Assembly (NCBI GenBank): GCA_017464285.1
Contig: JAFUDT010000009.1
Span: 1 to 64,000, forward strand
DNA from: Bacteroidales bacterium
GTDB lineage: Bacteria; Bacteroidota; Bacteroidia; Bacteroidales; UBA1402
Direction of reading: 5' to 3'
DNA: 64,000 nucleotides
Positions 41,348 to 51,149 of this stretch are shown piece by piece (the first letter of the stretch is position 1; the number at the start of each line of letters is the position of its first letter). The position numbers were made by a program, and so were the translations under genes. Below the pieces are notes generated by a model. It searched no databases. It had not been told where the DNA came from and was given only the letters and a program-made list of their open reading frames with translations.

Positions 41348-42226
41348 TTATACATAGTAGAGTTCGTCGTTGCTCATTTTCAGAAAGCGGTTCACCGAAA
41401 AAACGGTGGCCACGGCGCTGATGAGGATCCCCAGCCCCAGAAGCAGCGCCAGGATGGCCCAGTACATCTGGGCAGTAACCATCCGGCTGATGCCGGGAAA
41501 AACGCTGTCCATGGCGGAAAGCGTCAGGTAATACAGTCCCAGGGCCAGCAGGGCGCTGATGATGCCGCAAAGGACATTCTGCCTGACAAAAGGCCGTCGG
41601 ATGAAACTGCGACGAGCTCCCACCAGGCACATCGTGTGGATGAGAAAGCGTTTGGAATAGATCATCAGACGCACGGTGTTACGGATCAGCATAAAGGAGA
41701 TGAGCGTCAGTACTACGGCAACGGTCAGCAACAGTTTTCCGATGGACAGTATGTTCTTGTTGACCAGCTGAATCAGGTCTTCCCGATAGACGACTTCCTG
41801 GACATAGGACGGAGCAGACAGAGTGCTGACAATCTTTCGTATCTGCTCCATCTGGGTGAATTCAGAGTTCATCTGTATTTCGATGGTGGCAGGCAGGGGA
41901 TTGAATCCCAGAAACTTCTCGGGACTTTCGCCCAGTTCCTCGGTAAGTTCCTTCAGGGCGCTTTCCTTGTCGATGTATTGGTATTTTTTTGTCCATTCGG
42001 CCTGGCTGACCATTTTTTGGAAAGCGGTCAGTTCGGTCGGAGTAATGTCGTCTTCAAGCAGAACAGTGACACAAATATTTTCCTTGGCTGTCTGTGACAG
42101 TTCCCGGGCAAAAAATCCCAGGGTTGTCATAATGGCAAAAAGCAGCAGCACCAGGCTGATGCTGACTGTTGCCGTCAGTCGGGAGCCGAAGACTCTCCCT
42201 CTGGTTTTTCTCAGTTTTTTGTTCAT
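41348..42226 (-). CDS. ftsX: Cell division protein FtsX
   Basis: The membrane half of FtsEX, which activates wall hydrolases at the septum. 292 residues: one N-terminal helix, a periplasmic domain (residues ~55-170), then three helices (VVLTLISFMLIRNTVRLMIY and others) as in the FtsX permease fold. It is the first gene of the operon running to folK. ftsE is not nearby. Confidence 0.9.
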   Translation of the reverse strand: MNKKLRKTRGRVFGSRLTATVSISLVLLLFAIMTTLGFFARELSQTAKENICVTVLLEDDITPTELTAFQKMVSQAEWTKKYQYIDKESALKELTEELGESPEKFLGFNPLPATIEIQMNSEFTQMEQIRKIVSTLSAPSYVQEVVYREDLIQLVNKNILSIGKLLLTVAVVLTLISFMLIRNTVRLMIYSKRFLIHTMCLVGARRSFIRRPFVRQNVLCGIISALLALGLYYLTLSAMDSVFPGISRMVTAQMYWAILALLLGLGILISAVATVFSVNRFLKMSNDELYYV

Positions 42227-42264
42227 GATGGACTGCCTTGAGCCGAATTATCCCTAAGATGGGA

Positions 42265-42272
42265 CAAAAGTA
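42265..42272 (-). promoter_or_regulatory. -7 box for the ftsX-folK operon
   Basis: The minus strand reads TACTTTTG, matching TAnnTTTG, 38 bases before the ftsX ATG. Confidence 0.4.
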
Positions 42273-42309
42273 CATATTATTTCGGTCGTTATGTACTTTT
42301 ATGCCGGAT

Positions 42310-43650
42310 TTATTCTGCTAATTCGCCCAAAAGTGTCGCCGATGAGCTGTTCAGGATGCGCACTTTCACAAAATCTCCGATATGGCAGTCCCCTTTGGGG
42401 AAGACCACCGTTTTGTTTTTCTCGGTTCGGCCGCACATCTGTTCGTGTGAACGTTTGGAGAAACCTTCGACCAGGACGGTGTATGTTTTCCCTGTTTCCC
42501 GCAGGTTGCTTGTTGCAGACAGTCGGTTTTGCAGGTCGATGATCTCTGACAGGCGCCGCAGTTTCACCTCTTCGGGGACATCGTCTGCCAGGTGCTTGGC
42601 CGCATAGGTGCCTGGCCGTTCGGAATATTTGAACATAAAGGCGGAGTCAAAGCCTACTTCCTCCATCAGGGAGAGGCTTTGCCGGTGATCTTCTTCGGTT
42701 TCGGAGTGGAAGCCGCAAAAGATATCCGTCGATATGCCGCAGCCGGGCAGGATACGGCGGATGGCGTCAATCCGGCCTAAGTACCATTCCCGGTCGTAAT
42801 GACGGTTCATGAGCTTGAGGATTCTGGAACTGCCTGACTGAACGGGCAGGTGAATATGCCGGCAGATATTGGGATGGGCAGCCATGCTCTCGAGCAGTTC
42901 GTCGCTCATGTCTTTGGGGTGAGAGGTGGTAAAACGTATCCACATGTCGGGAGCCGCCTGTGCAACCAAAGCTACCAGCTTGGGGAATTTTATACCGTTA
43001 AAATCGTAGGAATTGACATTTTGTCCCAACAGAATGGCTTCTTTGAAGCCTCGTTCTCTCAGATCTGCCAGTTCGCGGAGGATGCTTTCCGTGTCACGGC
43101 TACGTTCCCGTCCGCGGGTGTAGGGCACAATGCAGTAACTGCAGAAGTTGTTGCAGCCTCTCATGATGGAAATATAGCCGGAAATACGACCCATGCCGAT
43201 GCGCGAGGGCAGTACATTGGGATAAGTTTCAGTGGTGGAGAGGACCACATTGACCGCTTTCTCTCCTTTTTCAACAGCCCCCAGCAGGCTGGGCAGGTCC
43301 ATATAGGCATCTGGTCCGGCCACCAGATCCACGCCGTAACGCTCTGTCAGTTCCTCTTTGAGCCGTTCGGCCATGCATCCAAGAATGCCGATGAAAACAT
43401 GCTTTTTTTTCTTGAGAGCCTGCAGCGCCTGCAACCGGCCGAATATTTTTTGCTCTGCATTGTCTCTGACCGAACAGGTGTTGAGCAGAATCAGATTGGC
43501 GTCTTCCTGGCTTTGGCAGGGTTCGTAGCCGGCCGTTTTCAAGATGGAGGTCACAACTTCACTGTCTGCCACGTTCATCTGGCAGCCATAGGTTTCGAGA
43601 AAAAATTTTTTGTGGTCCTCTGTCGTGATCCCTGCGATATGGTCCTTCAT
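42310..43650 (-). CDS. miaB: tRNA-2-methylthio-N6-dimethylallyladenosine synthase MiaB
   Basis: Radical-SAM methylthiotransferase (446 residues) acting on A37 of tRNAs. The N-terminal MTTase domain carries the second cluster cysteines (ETYGCQMN, NTCSVRDNA, GCMAE). The radical-SAM cluster motif is RGCNNFCSYCIVPYTRGRE near residue 155, and a TRAM domain ends the protein (TYTVLVEGFSKRS...). All motifs are intact. Confidence 0.96.
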   Translation of the reverse strand: MKDHIAGITTEDHKKFFLETYGCQMNVADSEVVTSILKTAGYEPCQSQEDANLILLNTCSVRDNAEQKIFGRLQALQALKKKKHVFIGILGCMAERLKEELTERYGVDLVAGPDAYMDLPSLLGAVEKGEKAVNVVLSTTETYPNVLPSRIGMGRISGYISIMRGCNNFCSYCIVPYTRGRERSRDTESILRELADLRERGFKEAILLGQNVNSYDFNGIKFPKLVALVAQAAPDMWIRFTTSHPKDMSDELLESMAAHPNICRHIHLPVQSGSSRILKLMNRHYDREWYLGRIDAIRRILPGCGISTDIFCGFHSETEEDHRQSLSLMEEVGFDSAFMFKYSERPGTYAAKHLADDVPEEVKLRRLSEIIDLQNRLSATSNLRETGKTYTVLVEGFSKRSHEQMCGRTEKNKTVVFPKGDCHIGDFVKVRILNSSSATLLGELAE

Positions 43651-43666
43651 CGCTCTAATTTTTGCT

Positions 43667-43674
43667 CAAAAGTA
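43667..43674 (-). promoter_or_regulatory. -7 box for miaB
   Basis: The minus strand reads TACTTTTG, 16 bases before the miaB ATG. Confidence 0.4.
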
Positions 43675-43683
43675 GTGTTTCCT

Positions 43684-43717
43684 TTTGATATGGGCAACGG
43701 AAAAATATATACCTTTG
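43684..43717 (+). promoter_or_regulatory. Promoter of the CoA-transferase-aroK genes
   Basis: TTTG (43684-43687), 22 bases, TACCTTTG (43710-43717). It overlaps the start of the larger ORF, supporting the ATG at 43769. It is divergent from the miaB promoter. Confidence 0.55.
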
Positions 43718-43768
43718 CACTTGAATCGGTTCGGACCGGTCAGTGAAAGTTATTATCATTCATATACT

Positions 43769-45250
43769 ATGTCTTTGAAGTTTATCTCTGCAGAGCAAGC
43801 TGCATCGATTGTCAAGAATGGAGACAATGTCGGATTCAGCGGGTTTACTCCTGCCGGTGCGCCCAAAGTGGTGGCCGGTGCCATTGCGGCCAAGGCTGAG
43901 GCTGAACACCAGGCCGGCCGTGAATTCAAAATCGGTATTTTCACTGGAGCTTCCACCGGCGACAGTCTGGATGGAGTGCTGGCCAGGGCCAATGCTGTCA
44001 AGTTCCGTACCCCCTACCAGTCCAACAAGGATTTGCGCGACCGGATCAATGACGGCTCCGCTCCTTATATCGATTTACATCTGTCCCACCTGCCCCAGGA
44101 GATCCGTTACGGATTCTGGGGAAAAGTGGATATCGCAATCATCGAGGCTTCTGATGTGACAGAGGACGGAGAGATTATTCTGACTACGGGGGTGGGCATT
44201 GCCCCGACGATTTCCCGTCTGGCAGACAGGATTATAGTGGAACTGAATGCCAAACACCCGAAGTTTATCCGTGGACTGCACGACCTTTACGAGCCGGCAG
44301 ATCCCCCATATCGCCGTGAAATACCGGTCTATAAGCCCAGCGACCGCATTGGTACGCCGGTATTGAAGGTGGACCCTGCCAAGATTATAGGCGTGGTCGA
44401 GAATTGTATGGACGATCAGGTAAAGCCCTTCACCGAACCGGATGAGACGACTCGTACCATCGGCAACCGGGTGGCTCATTTCCTGGCCGAAGAAATAAAG
44501 GCGGGCCGCCTGCCAGCCAGCTTCCTGCCCATCCAGTCTGGCGTAGGCAATATTGCCAATGCGCTGCTGGGAGCTCTGGGAGAGAATCCTGACATCCCTG
44601 CTTTTGAAATGTACACCGAAGTGATTCAGGATTCTGTCATCGGACTGATGCACGAAGGTCATGTCAAATTTGCCAGCGGCTGTTCACTTACCACCTCTCC
44701 TGAGGTGCTTCATACCATCTATGACGATTGGAGCTTCTTCAAGGACAAACTTGTCCTGCGTCCTCAGGAAATCTCCAACAACCCGGAGGTCGCCCGTCGT
44801 TTGGGCCTGATTACCATCAACACGGCCTTGGAAGCCGACCTGTTCGGTAATATCAACAGTACTCACGTGCTGGGCACCAAGATGATGAACGGTATCGGCG
44901 GCAGCGGCGACTTTACGCGCAATGCTTTCCTGTCGATCTACACCTGCCCCTCGGAGGCTAAGGGCGGCAAGATATCAGCTATTGTTCCGATGGTTTCCCA
45001 TCTCGATCACAGCGAGCATTCCGTCAAGATTCTTGTGACCGAACAGGGTGTAGCCGATTTGCGAGGCAAATCTCCCATCCAGAAAGCTCAGACCATTATC
45101 GAAAATTGTGTACATCCCGACTACAAGCAGCTGTTGTGGGACTATCTGAAGCTGTCAAAGGGAGGCAACACGCCTCATACCCTTTCTGCCTGTTTCAAAA
45201 TGCATCAGGAGTTTGCCGCTTCGGGAGATATGCGCAATACGCGCTGGTAA
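43769..45250 (+). CDS. Acetyl/propionyl-CoA:succinate CoA-transferase
   Basis: A 493-residue class-I CoA-transferase of the acetyl-CoA hydrolase/transferase family, used in Bacteroidetes to exchange CoA between succinate and acetate or propionate at the end of fermentation. The catalytic Glu is in MYTEVIQDS (Glu284), with the CoA-binding GVGNIANALLGAL before it and NGIGGSGDFTRNA after it. I start at 43769 (MSLKFISAEQAASIV). aroK begins 6 bases downstream. Confidence 0.92.
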   Translation: MSLKFISAEQAASIVKNGDNVGFSGFTPAGAPKVVAGAIAAKAEAEHQAGREFKIGIFTGASTGDSLDGVLARANAVKFRTPYQSNKDLRDRINDGSAPYIDLHLSHLPQEIRYGFWGKVDIAIIEASDVTEDGEIILTTGVGIAPTISRLADRIIVELNAKHPKFIRGLHDLYEPADPPYRREIPVYKPSDRIGTPVLKVDPAKIIGVVENCMDDQVKPFTEPDETTRTIGNRVAHFLAEEIKAGRLPASFLPIQSGVGNIANALLGALGENPDIPAFEMYTEVIQDSVIGLMHEGHVKFASGCSLTTSPEVLHTIYDDWSFFKDKLVLRPQEISNNPEVARRLGLITINTALEADLFGNINSTHVLGTKMMNGIGGSGDFTRNAFLSIYTCPSEAKGGKISAIVPMVSHLDHSEHSVKILVTEQGVADLRGKSPIQKAQTIIENCVHPDYKQLLWDYLKLSKGGNTPHTLSACFKMHQEFAASGDMRNTRW

Positions 45251-45256
45251 GCCTTC

Positions 45257-45781
45257 ATGGAACGGATCTTCCTCATCGGCTATATGGGAGCCGGCAAATC
45301 TCGCCTGGGCAGGATGCTGGCGGAGGCTCTTGGATGGTCGTTTGTCGATCTGGACGTTTTCATCGAGGAAAAATATGCACAGAAAATCCCTTCTCTCTTC
45401 GAATCCCGGGGAGAGGAGGGATTTCGTCTTATTGAACGGGAATGCCTGCATGAGGTGGCCGAATTCAAGCGGGCGGTGATTTCAACAGGAGGAGGAACCC
45501 CCTGTTATGCCGACAACATGGAATATATGAATCGAAGCGGTGAAACGCTCTATCTGAAGGTGGCAGTGCCGGAACTGTTGCGGCGGCTGCTTTCACCCAA
45601 GTCACAAGGAAAACGCCCCCTGCTGGCCGGACTCAGTCCGGAGCAAATGGAAGAAAAAATCGTCCGCATGCTCCAGCTGCGGGAACCGTATTACCTGAGG
45701 GCAAAACACCAGTATTATATGGCCGACGAGCAATCCCACGAACATAATCTGCAAGGCCTGCTCGTAGCACTTGGGCTGTAG
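45257..45781 (+). CDS. aroK: Shikimate kinase AroK
   Basis: Phosphorylates shikimate on the way to chorismate and aromatic amino acids. 174 residues with P-loop GYMGAGKSRLGRML at residues 8-21, the shikimate-binding DLDVFIEEK and GGGTPCY, and the LID-region KRPLL. It is likely co-transcribed with the CoA-transferase and ends at a strong terminator. Confidence 0.94.
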   Translation: MERIFLIGYMGAGKSRLGRMLAEALGWSFVDLDVFIEEKYAQKIPSLFESRGEEGFRLIERECLHEVAEFKRAVISTGGGTPCYADNMEYMNRSGETLYLKVAVPELLRRLLSPKSQGKRPLLAGLSPEQMEEKIVRMLQLREPYYLRAKHQYYMADEQSHEHNLQGLLVALGL

Positions 45782-45805
45782 GAGGCGACAATTGAATCAG
45801 AACTG

Positions 45806-45840
45806 AACCCGCTATGAAAACTTTCATAGCGGGTTTTCTT
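45806..45840. terminator. Bidirectional terminator between aroK and queF
   Basis: Perfect 14-bp stem (AACCCGCTATGAAA / TTTCATAGCGGGTT) with a 2-base loop, followed by TTTTCTTTT on the plus side. It lies between two convergent genes. Confidence 0.9.
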
Positions 45841-46317
45841 TTATCGACTGCCGCTGTTCAGGTTGGCCGTCAGGCGCTCCTGAACCAAGGCCTGGTGATC
45901 TTGGTCTCCGTAGTTGGCAAAGGGCAGAATGCGGATACCTCCGCGTGGGTTGAACAGCCCGCTTACTTCGATATACTTTGGATCCATCAGCTCAACGAGG
46001 TCTTTCATGATGATATTCACACAGTCTTCATGAAAATCTCCGTGGTTGCGAAAACTGAACAGGTAGAGTTTCAGACTTTTGCTCTCAACCATCCGCTGAC
46101 GTGGAATATAGCTGATAATGATATGTCCGAAATCGGGTTGCCCTGTCTTGGGGCACAGAGAAGTGAATTCCGGACAGTCCAGTGTCACCAGATACTCGTT
46201 GTCGGGATGTTTGTTTTCAAAGGTTTCCAGCACTTCCGGGCAATAGTTGTCACTGTATTTTGTCTGCCGGCTGCCCAGCAGGCTGATTCCTTCGAGTTCT
46301 TTTTCAGTTCTTGGCAT
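45841..46317 (-). CDS. queF: NADPH-dependent preQ0 reductase QueF (short type)
   Basis: Reduces preQ0 to preQ1 for queuosine. 158 residues, the single-domain type. The active-site Cys is in [16 protein letters not shown] and the QueF motif is [16 protein letters not shown] start at 46317 ([15 protein letters not shown]), as the longer frame adds a lysine-rich lead. It follows the PL9-like gene by 10 bases but is unrelated in function. Confidence 0.95.
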   Translation of the reverse strand: MPRTEKELEGISLLGSRQTKYSDNYCPEVLETFENKHPDNEYLVTLDCPEFTSLCPKTGQPDFGHIIISYIPRQRMVESKSLKLYLFSFRNHGDFHEDCVNIIMKDLVELMDPKYIEVSGLFNPRGGIRILPFANYGDQDHQALVQERLTANLNSGSR

Positions 46318-46327
46318 AGCTCGTTTT

Positions 46328-48739
46328 TTATTTGACGATAACTTTTTTGCCGTCAATCAGATAAATGCCGACGGGCAGGTCTTCAAGACGGGCATTGATT
46401 TTGCGTCCGAGGATGTCATATATACCGTTTGGACGAGAAGAGACGGTTGGTCGTGCAAGGGCCGTTGCTTCGTCTGGTACACGGATGAACATATCGTACA
46501 TCCTGATTTCTCCCCCTGAGTTGGTATTGAGCAGTTGAATTGTGACAGGCAGGGCTCCTGCTGCAATTCCGGCCTGAGAAAGGACATCCCAGTTGCAGTA
46601 GGTCCCCTTGGAGAGTTTCTCGGTCTTGAAACTGCCGCTGATACCGTCAGCCCTTTGCCATTTGACAGTAATATAACGGCCACCGGTAAAATGCAGGTTG
46701 ACAATCAGTTTCATGACGCCGGTGGGCAAAACCCATTGTATGCCGCCGCTGTTCCGGGCCAGGACTGCCGCTCCTTTGGTGCAGCCGGGGGGAATGGTAC
46801 TGTCACTTTCCATATAGTTCGGGTTGATGTAGGACAGTTTATCGCTGGAGGTCCCCTGTATCATTGAGACGACATTTCTCAAATCTTCGGGCAGAAGGTC
46901 TGGCTGGTCCTGGAAATGGTACCAGTCGCCTGTCAGGATGTGCGAAGGGGCGACCACTGTGATGACTCCATATTTGACGATGTCCTTGTTCCCTCCCAGT
47001 GCAACGACACTGTAGGTGCCTGAGGCGGTGGGTGTACCAAGGATGGTCAATGTGCTGTCGTCGGCCAGTCGGTAACTGAGGCCTTCTGGAAGATTACAGA
47101 CCTCGAACTGCTTGGCCGATCCTCCCAACCGGAAGGTGATGGGAAGTATTTCTGTGCTGCTGACCACTTCCTGGGAGGCATTGCCACTGAGGCAGTCCAA
47201 GGTAGCCTTGACCGTTATCGGGACATCGGGAGTAGAGGGAATACCGTCGCTTTCAAAGGCACCGAAGTCGGGTCTGTCATCGTTGAAGGGAATGGTGATG
47301 TTGTCGAGCGTCTCCAGCTCAAGACCGGCGGCTGCAGCTTGTTCTTCGGTCATGAAGCGTTCCGGTTCAAAGTTGACAATGGGGTCGCCTATATCAATCA
47401 TGACCGAGTTGTCTGTAAGCCTTGCAAATCCGTTGTCGGGCAAGCTTCCGTCCGACAGGCGGGGCGTCATGAAGTCTTCAGCCTTCAGACTGACGAAAGC
47501 TGATGAATAATCCCGGGTCTTGGGTTTATCGCTGCCTACTTTCTGGCCTTCCTTGTACGGATTGCAGCCGTCCAGTGTGGTCCAGCTGTTGTAGTCTGTA
47601 TCAGGCACCACAGAACCTTCCTTGTTTTCGGAAAGAAATTCGTGGTTGAGAGTTGTCGGATTAAATCCGATGCAGTTACGGATATACATACCGCCATACT
47701 TAAATATGGTCGGGAACCGGTAGTTGTAGGCGTTGTCCCAGGCTACGCAGTTGAACAGATACATGCCTTCGTAGGCGTTGTTCTGGTCAAAGCCCTTGCC
47801 TGAATTACCGAAAGAAACACAGTTCTTGACAACATGTGCACCGACCGACTGATCGAAAGCAGCTCCACCGCTGCTGCCTCCTCCTCCCAATTTGAATCCG
47901 TTACCGTTGCCTGCCTCCCTTCCATCAGGGGTATAGCCATTATGGTAGGTCCAGCAGTTATCAATCAGCACGGGATGATAGACCATATACAGATCCCAGC
48001 CGTCATCGCTGTTTGTCCAGGAGCGGCAGTTGTGAAACTCGGTTCCAGGCCCCGGAAACAGTTTACAGGCAAAGCCGTCAGCATCTCCGCCATCGTCTGT
48101 ACCGTTATAGGAACGGGCGTCATAGTTGTTGTAGGAGTCGCAGTTGATGACGATATTGCCACGGCAAAACTGATAGTCCGGGTTGAACTTGGGCGTTCCG
48201 GCGGGCAGTTCCTTGGTTTCTTCAATGGAGAAATCCTTGTACATGCCGATTTGCAGACCCGTATCGTTGTTGCCATAGAAAACGCAGTTTTCAACGATAT
48301 TATATGACCCTTCTATCTTCATGCCGTTATCTTCGGCATGGCACAGAGTAAGTCCCTTGAAATGCCAGTAATTGGCCAGATGGTTGACATAGATACAGCG
48401 TCCCATCTTGAAGTCGTTCTGTGATGTGTGGTGCATGCCGGAGCCGTCAATAATGACTGTATCGCCCGGAACGGCCCACATATAGCATCTGTTTTGGGCA
48501 GAAGTGTTTTTTTCCGGAATCTTGATTCTCTCTGAGATGATATAGCGTCCTCCCTTGATCCAGAGTGTGTCTCCCGGCTGCAGAAGCTCCACTCCCTTAT
48601 GAACGGAGGCCAGGGGGGCCTCTTTGGTGCCTGGATTGTCGTCATGGCCGTCTGTGGCGACATAGAGGGATGCTGTGGCCGTCTCTGTGCAGAAGGCGCA
48701 GAACACCAGAATGGTGGTAATCAGGAGAAACTGTTTCAT
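46328..48739 (-). CDS. Secreted PL9-like pectate lyase with C-terminal sorting-like tail
   Basis: An 803-residue exported protein (signal [20 protein letters not shown]). The first ~500 residues form a right-handed beta-helix with many N-N-C-V type turns ([32 protein letters not shown]) and a [10 protein letters not shown] segment like the catalytic Lys region of polysaccharide lyase family 9. A putative Ig-like domain (~510-600) and a beta-sandwich follow. The last ~35 residues ([11 protein letters not shown]... [16 protein letters not shown]) resemble the short C-terminal tails of Bacteroidetes secreted proteins. Pectin cleavage is inferred from family. Confidence 0.82.
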   Translation of the reverse strand: MKQFLLITTILVFCAFCTETATASLYVATDGHDDNPGTKEAPLASVHKGVELLQPGDTLWIKGGRYIISERIKIPEKNTSAQNRCYMWAVPGDTVIIDGSGMHHTSQNDFKMGRCIYVNHLANYWHFKGLTLCHAEDNGMKIEGSYNIVENCVFYGNNDTGLQIGMYKDFSIEETKELPAGTPKFNPDYQFCRGNIVINCDSYNNYDARSYNGTDDGGDADGFACKLFPGPGTEFHNCRSWTNSDDGWDLYMVYHPVLIDNCWTYHNGYTPDGREAGNGNGFKLGGGGSSGGAAFDQSVGAHVVKNCVSFGNSGKGFDQNNAYEGMYLFNCVAWDNAYNYRFPTIFKYGGMYIRNCIGFNPTTLNHEFLSENKEGSVVPDTDYNSWTTLDGCNPYKEGQKVGSDKPKTRDYSSAFVSLKAEDFMTPRLSDGSLPDNGFARLTDNSVMIDIGDPIVNFEPERFMTEEQAAAAGLELETLDNITIPFNDDRPDFGAFESDGIPSTPDVPITVKATLDCLSGNASQEVVSSTEILPITFRLGGSAKQFEVCNLPEGLSYRLADDSTLTILGTPTASGTYSVVALGGNKDIVKYGVITVVAPSHILTGDWYHFQDQPDLLPEDLRNVVSMIQGTSSDKLSYINPNYMESDSTIPPGCTKGAAVLARNSGGIQWVLPTGVMKLIVNLHFTGGRYITVKWQRADGISGSFKTEKLSKGTYCNWDVLSQAGIAAGALPVTIQLLNTNSGGEIRMYDMFIRVPDEATALARPTVSSRPNGIYDILGRKINARLEDLPVGIYLIDGKKVIVK

Positions 48740-48747
48740 GTTTCGGG

Positions 48748-49371
48748 TTAAAAGAACTTGGCAATTTCATCAAGGCTTTTGCGGGTCGGGCGGTTGGGAC
48801 TTTGAACACGGTATCCGACGCTGATGACGGCCATGACTTCCTCCTCTTGAGGAATGCCGAGCAGCCGGCGCAGAGCCTCTGCATCGCGAATCCCCATAAT
48901 CAGCGTGTCAAATCCCATTTCCCGGGCTTTCAGAATCAGGTAGGCATTGCTCAGACCGTTGTCGTAAGCGCCCCAGCCGTCTCCAATCTCATTGGCGGCT
49001 GTTCCGCGGAAAAACCCTGAGCCGCCTTTTTTATAGGTGGAAACAATCAGAACCGGGGCATTGGCAGTGTTCCGCTTGTTGTTGTCTCCCAGGAGTTCAC
49101 GGACGGCCGCCACTTTTTCGGGTGTTATGGCAGCATAGTACCTGACGGGCTGGTTATTGGCCCAGGAGGGGGCTTCAATGGTTGTCTGGAGCAGTGTACG
49201 TATTTCAGATTCTGAGATTTTCTTATCGGGATCATACTGCCGGATACTACGGCGGCTGGCAACGATTTCATCGAAAGAAAGACTTGAGTTCTCCTGGGGG
49301 TCCTTGCAGCCTGATGCCAGGCCGAACATACTGATTCCTGCCATAATCAACAAGTATTTGAAAAGTTTCAT
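48748..49371 (-). CDS. Nitroreductase-fold lipoprotein
   Basis: A nitroreductase/FMN-dependent oxidoreductase of about 207 residues (ASRRSIRQYDPDKKI, EAPSWANNQPVRYY, GAYDNGLSNAYLILKAREMG, VISVGYR). Unusually it begins with a lipoprotein signal ending LASGC, which would place a flavin enzyme on the envelope side. An ATG one codon upstream (49374) also exists. It is 8 bases upstream of the PL9-like gene and shares its promoter. Substrate unknown. Confidence 0.85.
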   Translation of the reverse strand: MKLFKYLLIMAGISMFGLASGCKDPQENSSLSFDEIVASRRSIRQYDPDKKISESEIRTLLQTTIEAPSWANNQPVRYYAAITPEKVAAVRELLGDNNKRNTANAPVLIVSTYKKGGSGFFRGTAANEIGDGWGAYDNGLSNAYLILKAREMGFDTLIMGIRDAEALRRLLGIPQEEEVMAVISVGYRVQSPNRPTRKSLDEIAKFF

Positions 49372-49414
49372 CATATCTTTTTTTATGATAGTTTGTCGCG
49401 ATTGAAAACCATGA

Positions 49415-49446
49415 CGAAGATAAGCGGTTCTAATGATACTGCCAAA
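49415..49446 (-). promoter_or_regulatory. Promoter of the nitroreductase-PL9 pair
   Basis: Minus strand: TTTG (49446-49443), 20 bases, TATCTTCG (49422-49415), about 44 bases before the ATG. Confidence 0.6.
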
Positions 49447-49475
49447 CAGTTCTGAGAATAAAGACTTCTCTCGAA

Positions 49476-51020
49476 TTATTTTTTCCTTTCCCCCCAGTCC
49501 CCTCGGTCTAGACTGCGATACCCGACAGATTCGGCAATATGGGCGGGAAGAATACTCTCCGACCCTTCCAGATCGGCGATAGTCCGGGCGACCTTAAGGA
49601 TACGGCTGTAGGCCCTGGCACTGAGTTTGAGACGGTCCATGGCCTGTCGTAGTATTGCCATACCCTGTCGGTCAGGCTGGGCGAAAATTTCAAGCAGGCC
49701 TTGCGTCATCTGTGCGTTGCAATGTATCCCGAATTTGCCGCGGAAGCGGTCTTCCTGTCGTTTCCTGGCCTGTTTCACCCGTTCTCTGATGTCGGCAGAG
49801 GACTCGCCGGGCTTCTGCCCTGTCAGTTTGTCGAAACGGACAGCCTCAATTTCACAGTGAATGTCGATGCGGTCGAGTAAAGGCCCGGAGATACGATTCA
49901 TATAGTGCTGAATCTGTGTCGGCGAACAAGTGCAGAGATGTCCGGAATCGCCGTAGTAGCCGCAGGGGCAGGGATTCATCGAGGCGACGAACATGAAATT
50001 GCAAGGATAGTCCACGGAGTATTTGGCCCGACTTATGGTGATGTGCCGGTCTTCAAGCGGCTGTCGCAGGACTTCCAGAACATAACGGCTGAATTCGGGA
50101 AGCTCGTCAAGAAACAGTACACCATTGTGGGCCAGGGAGATTTCTCCCGGTTTCGGATTGCTGCCTCCGCCGACCAGTGCCACATGGCTGATGCTGTGAT
50201 GGGGAGCCCTGAAGGGGCGTTCATAAATCAGCCCGTTTGGTGTGCCTGCCATGGAGGCAATGGAATGAATGACGGAGGTTTCCAGCGCCTCGCTCAGGGA
50301 CATGGGCGGCAAAATGCCGGGGATACATTTGGCCAGCATGGTCTTGCCGGCCCCTGGTGGACCTATCATCATCAAGTTGTGTCCGCCGCTGCAGGCTATC
50401 TCGATGGCCCGTTTTACAGTTTCCTGTCCCTTGACAAAGGTAAAATCATGTTCCGCCGCCATTTCTGACCTACCTGCCGGCCGACTGTCACGCGACCATG
50501 GCTGGCAAGTTGTTTTTCCGGAAAGATGCAGGCATAGTTCTTTAAGCGTAGAAATTCCGTAGACATTCAGTCTGTCCACCACAGCTGCTTCTTCGGCATT
50601 CTGGAGGGGAACATAGAGATGTTGAAAGCCATGTTCCCTGGCCATCAGGGCGACGGGTAATATCCCCCTGACCGGGAGCAGGCTGCCGTCAAGCGATAAT
50701 TCTCCGATGAAAAGGGAGTTTTCCAGCTGTGTGAGGTCGATATGTCCGCCCGCCGCCATCAGTCCCACGCTCAGGGGTAGGTCGTAACCGCTGCCTTCTT
50801 TACGCAAATCGGCCGGAGCCATATTGATGACGACCTGTTTGCGCGGGATGTCCATACCGTTCATCTGGAGAGCGGAGCGGATACGTTCATGGCTCTCCCT
50901 GACGGCATTGTCGGGCAGACCGACAAGAGAAAACCGGATACCTCTGGAAACATGTATTTCTATGGATACGGGGATTCCCTTAATCCCCTGTAAGGCGGCA
51001 GAAGAAACTTTGACTAGCAT
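49476..51020 (-). CDS. comM: ComM/YifB-family Mg-chelatase-like AAA+ helicase
   Basis: In naturally competent bacteria ComM drives branch migration during DNA uptake recombination. 514 residues: N-terminal Lon-like fold (IHVSRGIRFSLVGLPDNAV), then Walker A MIGPPGAGKTMLAKCIPG near residue 219, Walker B NGVLFLDELPEF, a zinc-type Cys cluster (NPCPCGYYGDSGHLCTC) and the C-terminal Mg-chelatase helical domain. The protein is complete. Confidence 0.93.
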   Translation of the reverse strand: MLVKVSSAALQGIKGIPVSIEIHVSRGIRFSLVGLPDNAVRESHERIRSALQMNGMDIPRKQVVINMAPADLRKEGSGYDLPLSVGLMAAGGHIDLTQLENSLFIGELSLDGSLLPVRGILPVALMAREHGFQHLYVPLQNAEEAAVVDRLNVYGISTLKELCLHLSGKTTCQPWSRDSRPAGRSEMAAEHDFTFVKGQETVKRAIEIACSGGHNLMMIGPPGAGKTMLAKCIPGILPPMSLSEALETSVIHSIASMAGTPNGLIYERPFRAPHHSISHVALVGGGSNPKPGEISLAHNGVLFLDELPEFSRYVLEVLRQPLEDRHITISRAKYSVDYPCNFMFVASMNPCPCGYYGDSGHLCTCSPTQIQHYMNRISGPLLDRIDIHCEIEAVRFDKLTGQKPGESSADIRERVKQARKRQEDRFRGKFGIHCNAQMTQGLLEIFAQPDRQGMAILRQAMDRLKLSARAYSRILKVARTIADLEGSESILPAHIAESVGYRSLDRGDWGERKK

Positions 51021-51063
51021 TTGAGATTAGATAAAAGGTTTGCAACAGATGTTTTTCCGGCTG

Positions 51064-51094
51064 CAAAGTTAATAATAAATTCATACAAGAGAAA
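51064..51094 (-). promoter_or_regulatory. Promoter of comM
   Basis: Minus strand: TTTC (51094-51091; one mismatch to TTTG), 19 bases, TAACTTTG (51071-51064). Confidence 0.5.
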
Positions 51095-51102
51095 TATAGA
51101 AT

Positions 51103-51133
51103 AAAAAAGCCCGGAGTTTATCCGGGCTCTTTT
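51103..51133. terminator. Terminator after xylA
   Basis: An 8-bp stem AGCCCGGA / TCCGGGCT with a 5-base loop, flanked by A-run and T-run on both sides. It follows the xylA stop on the minus strand. Confidence 0.85.
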
Positions 51134-51149
51134 ACAAGGAAGGGATCAG

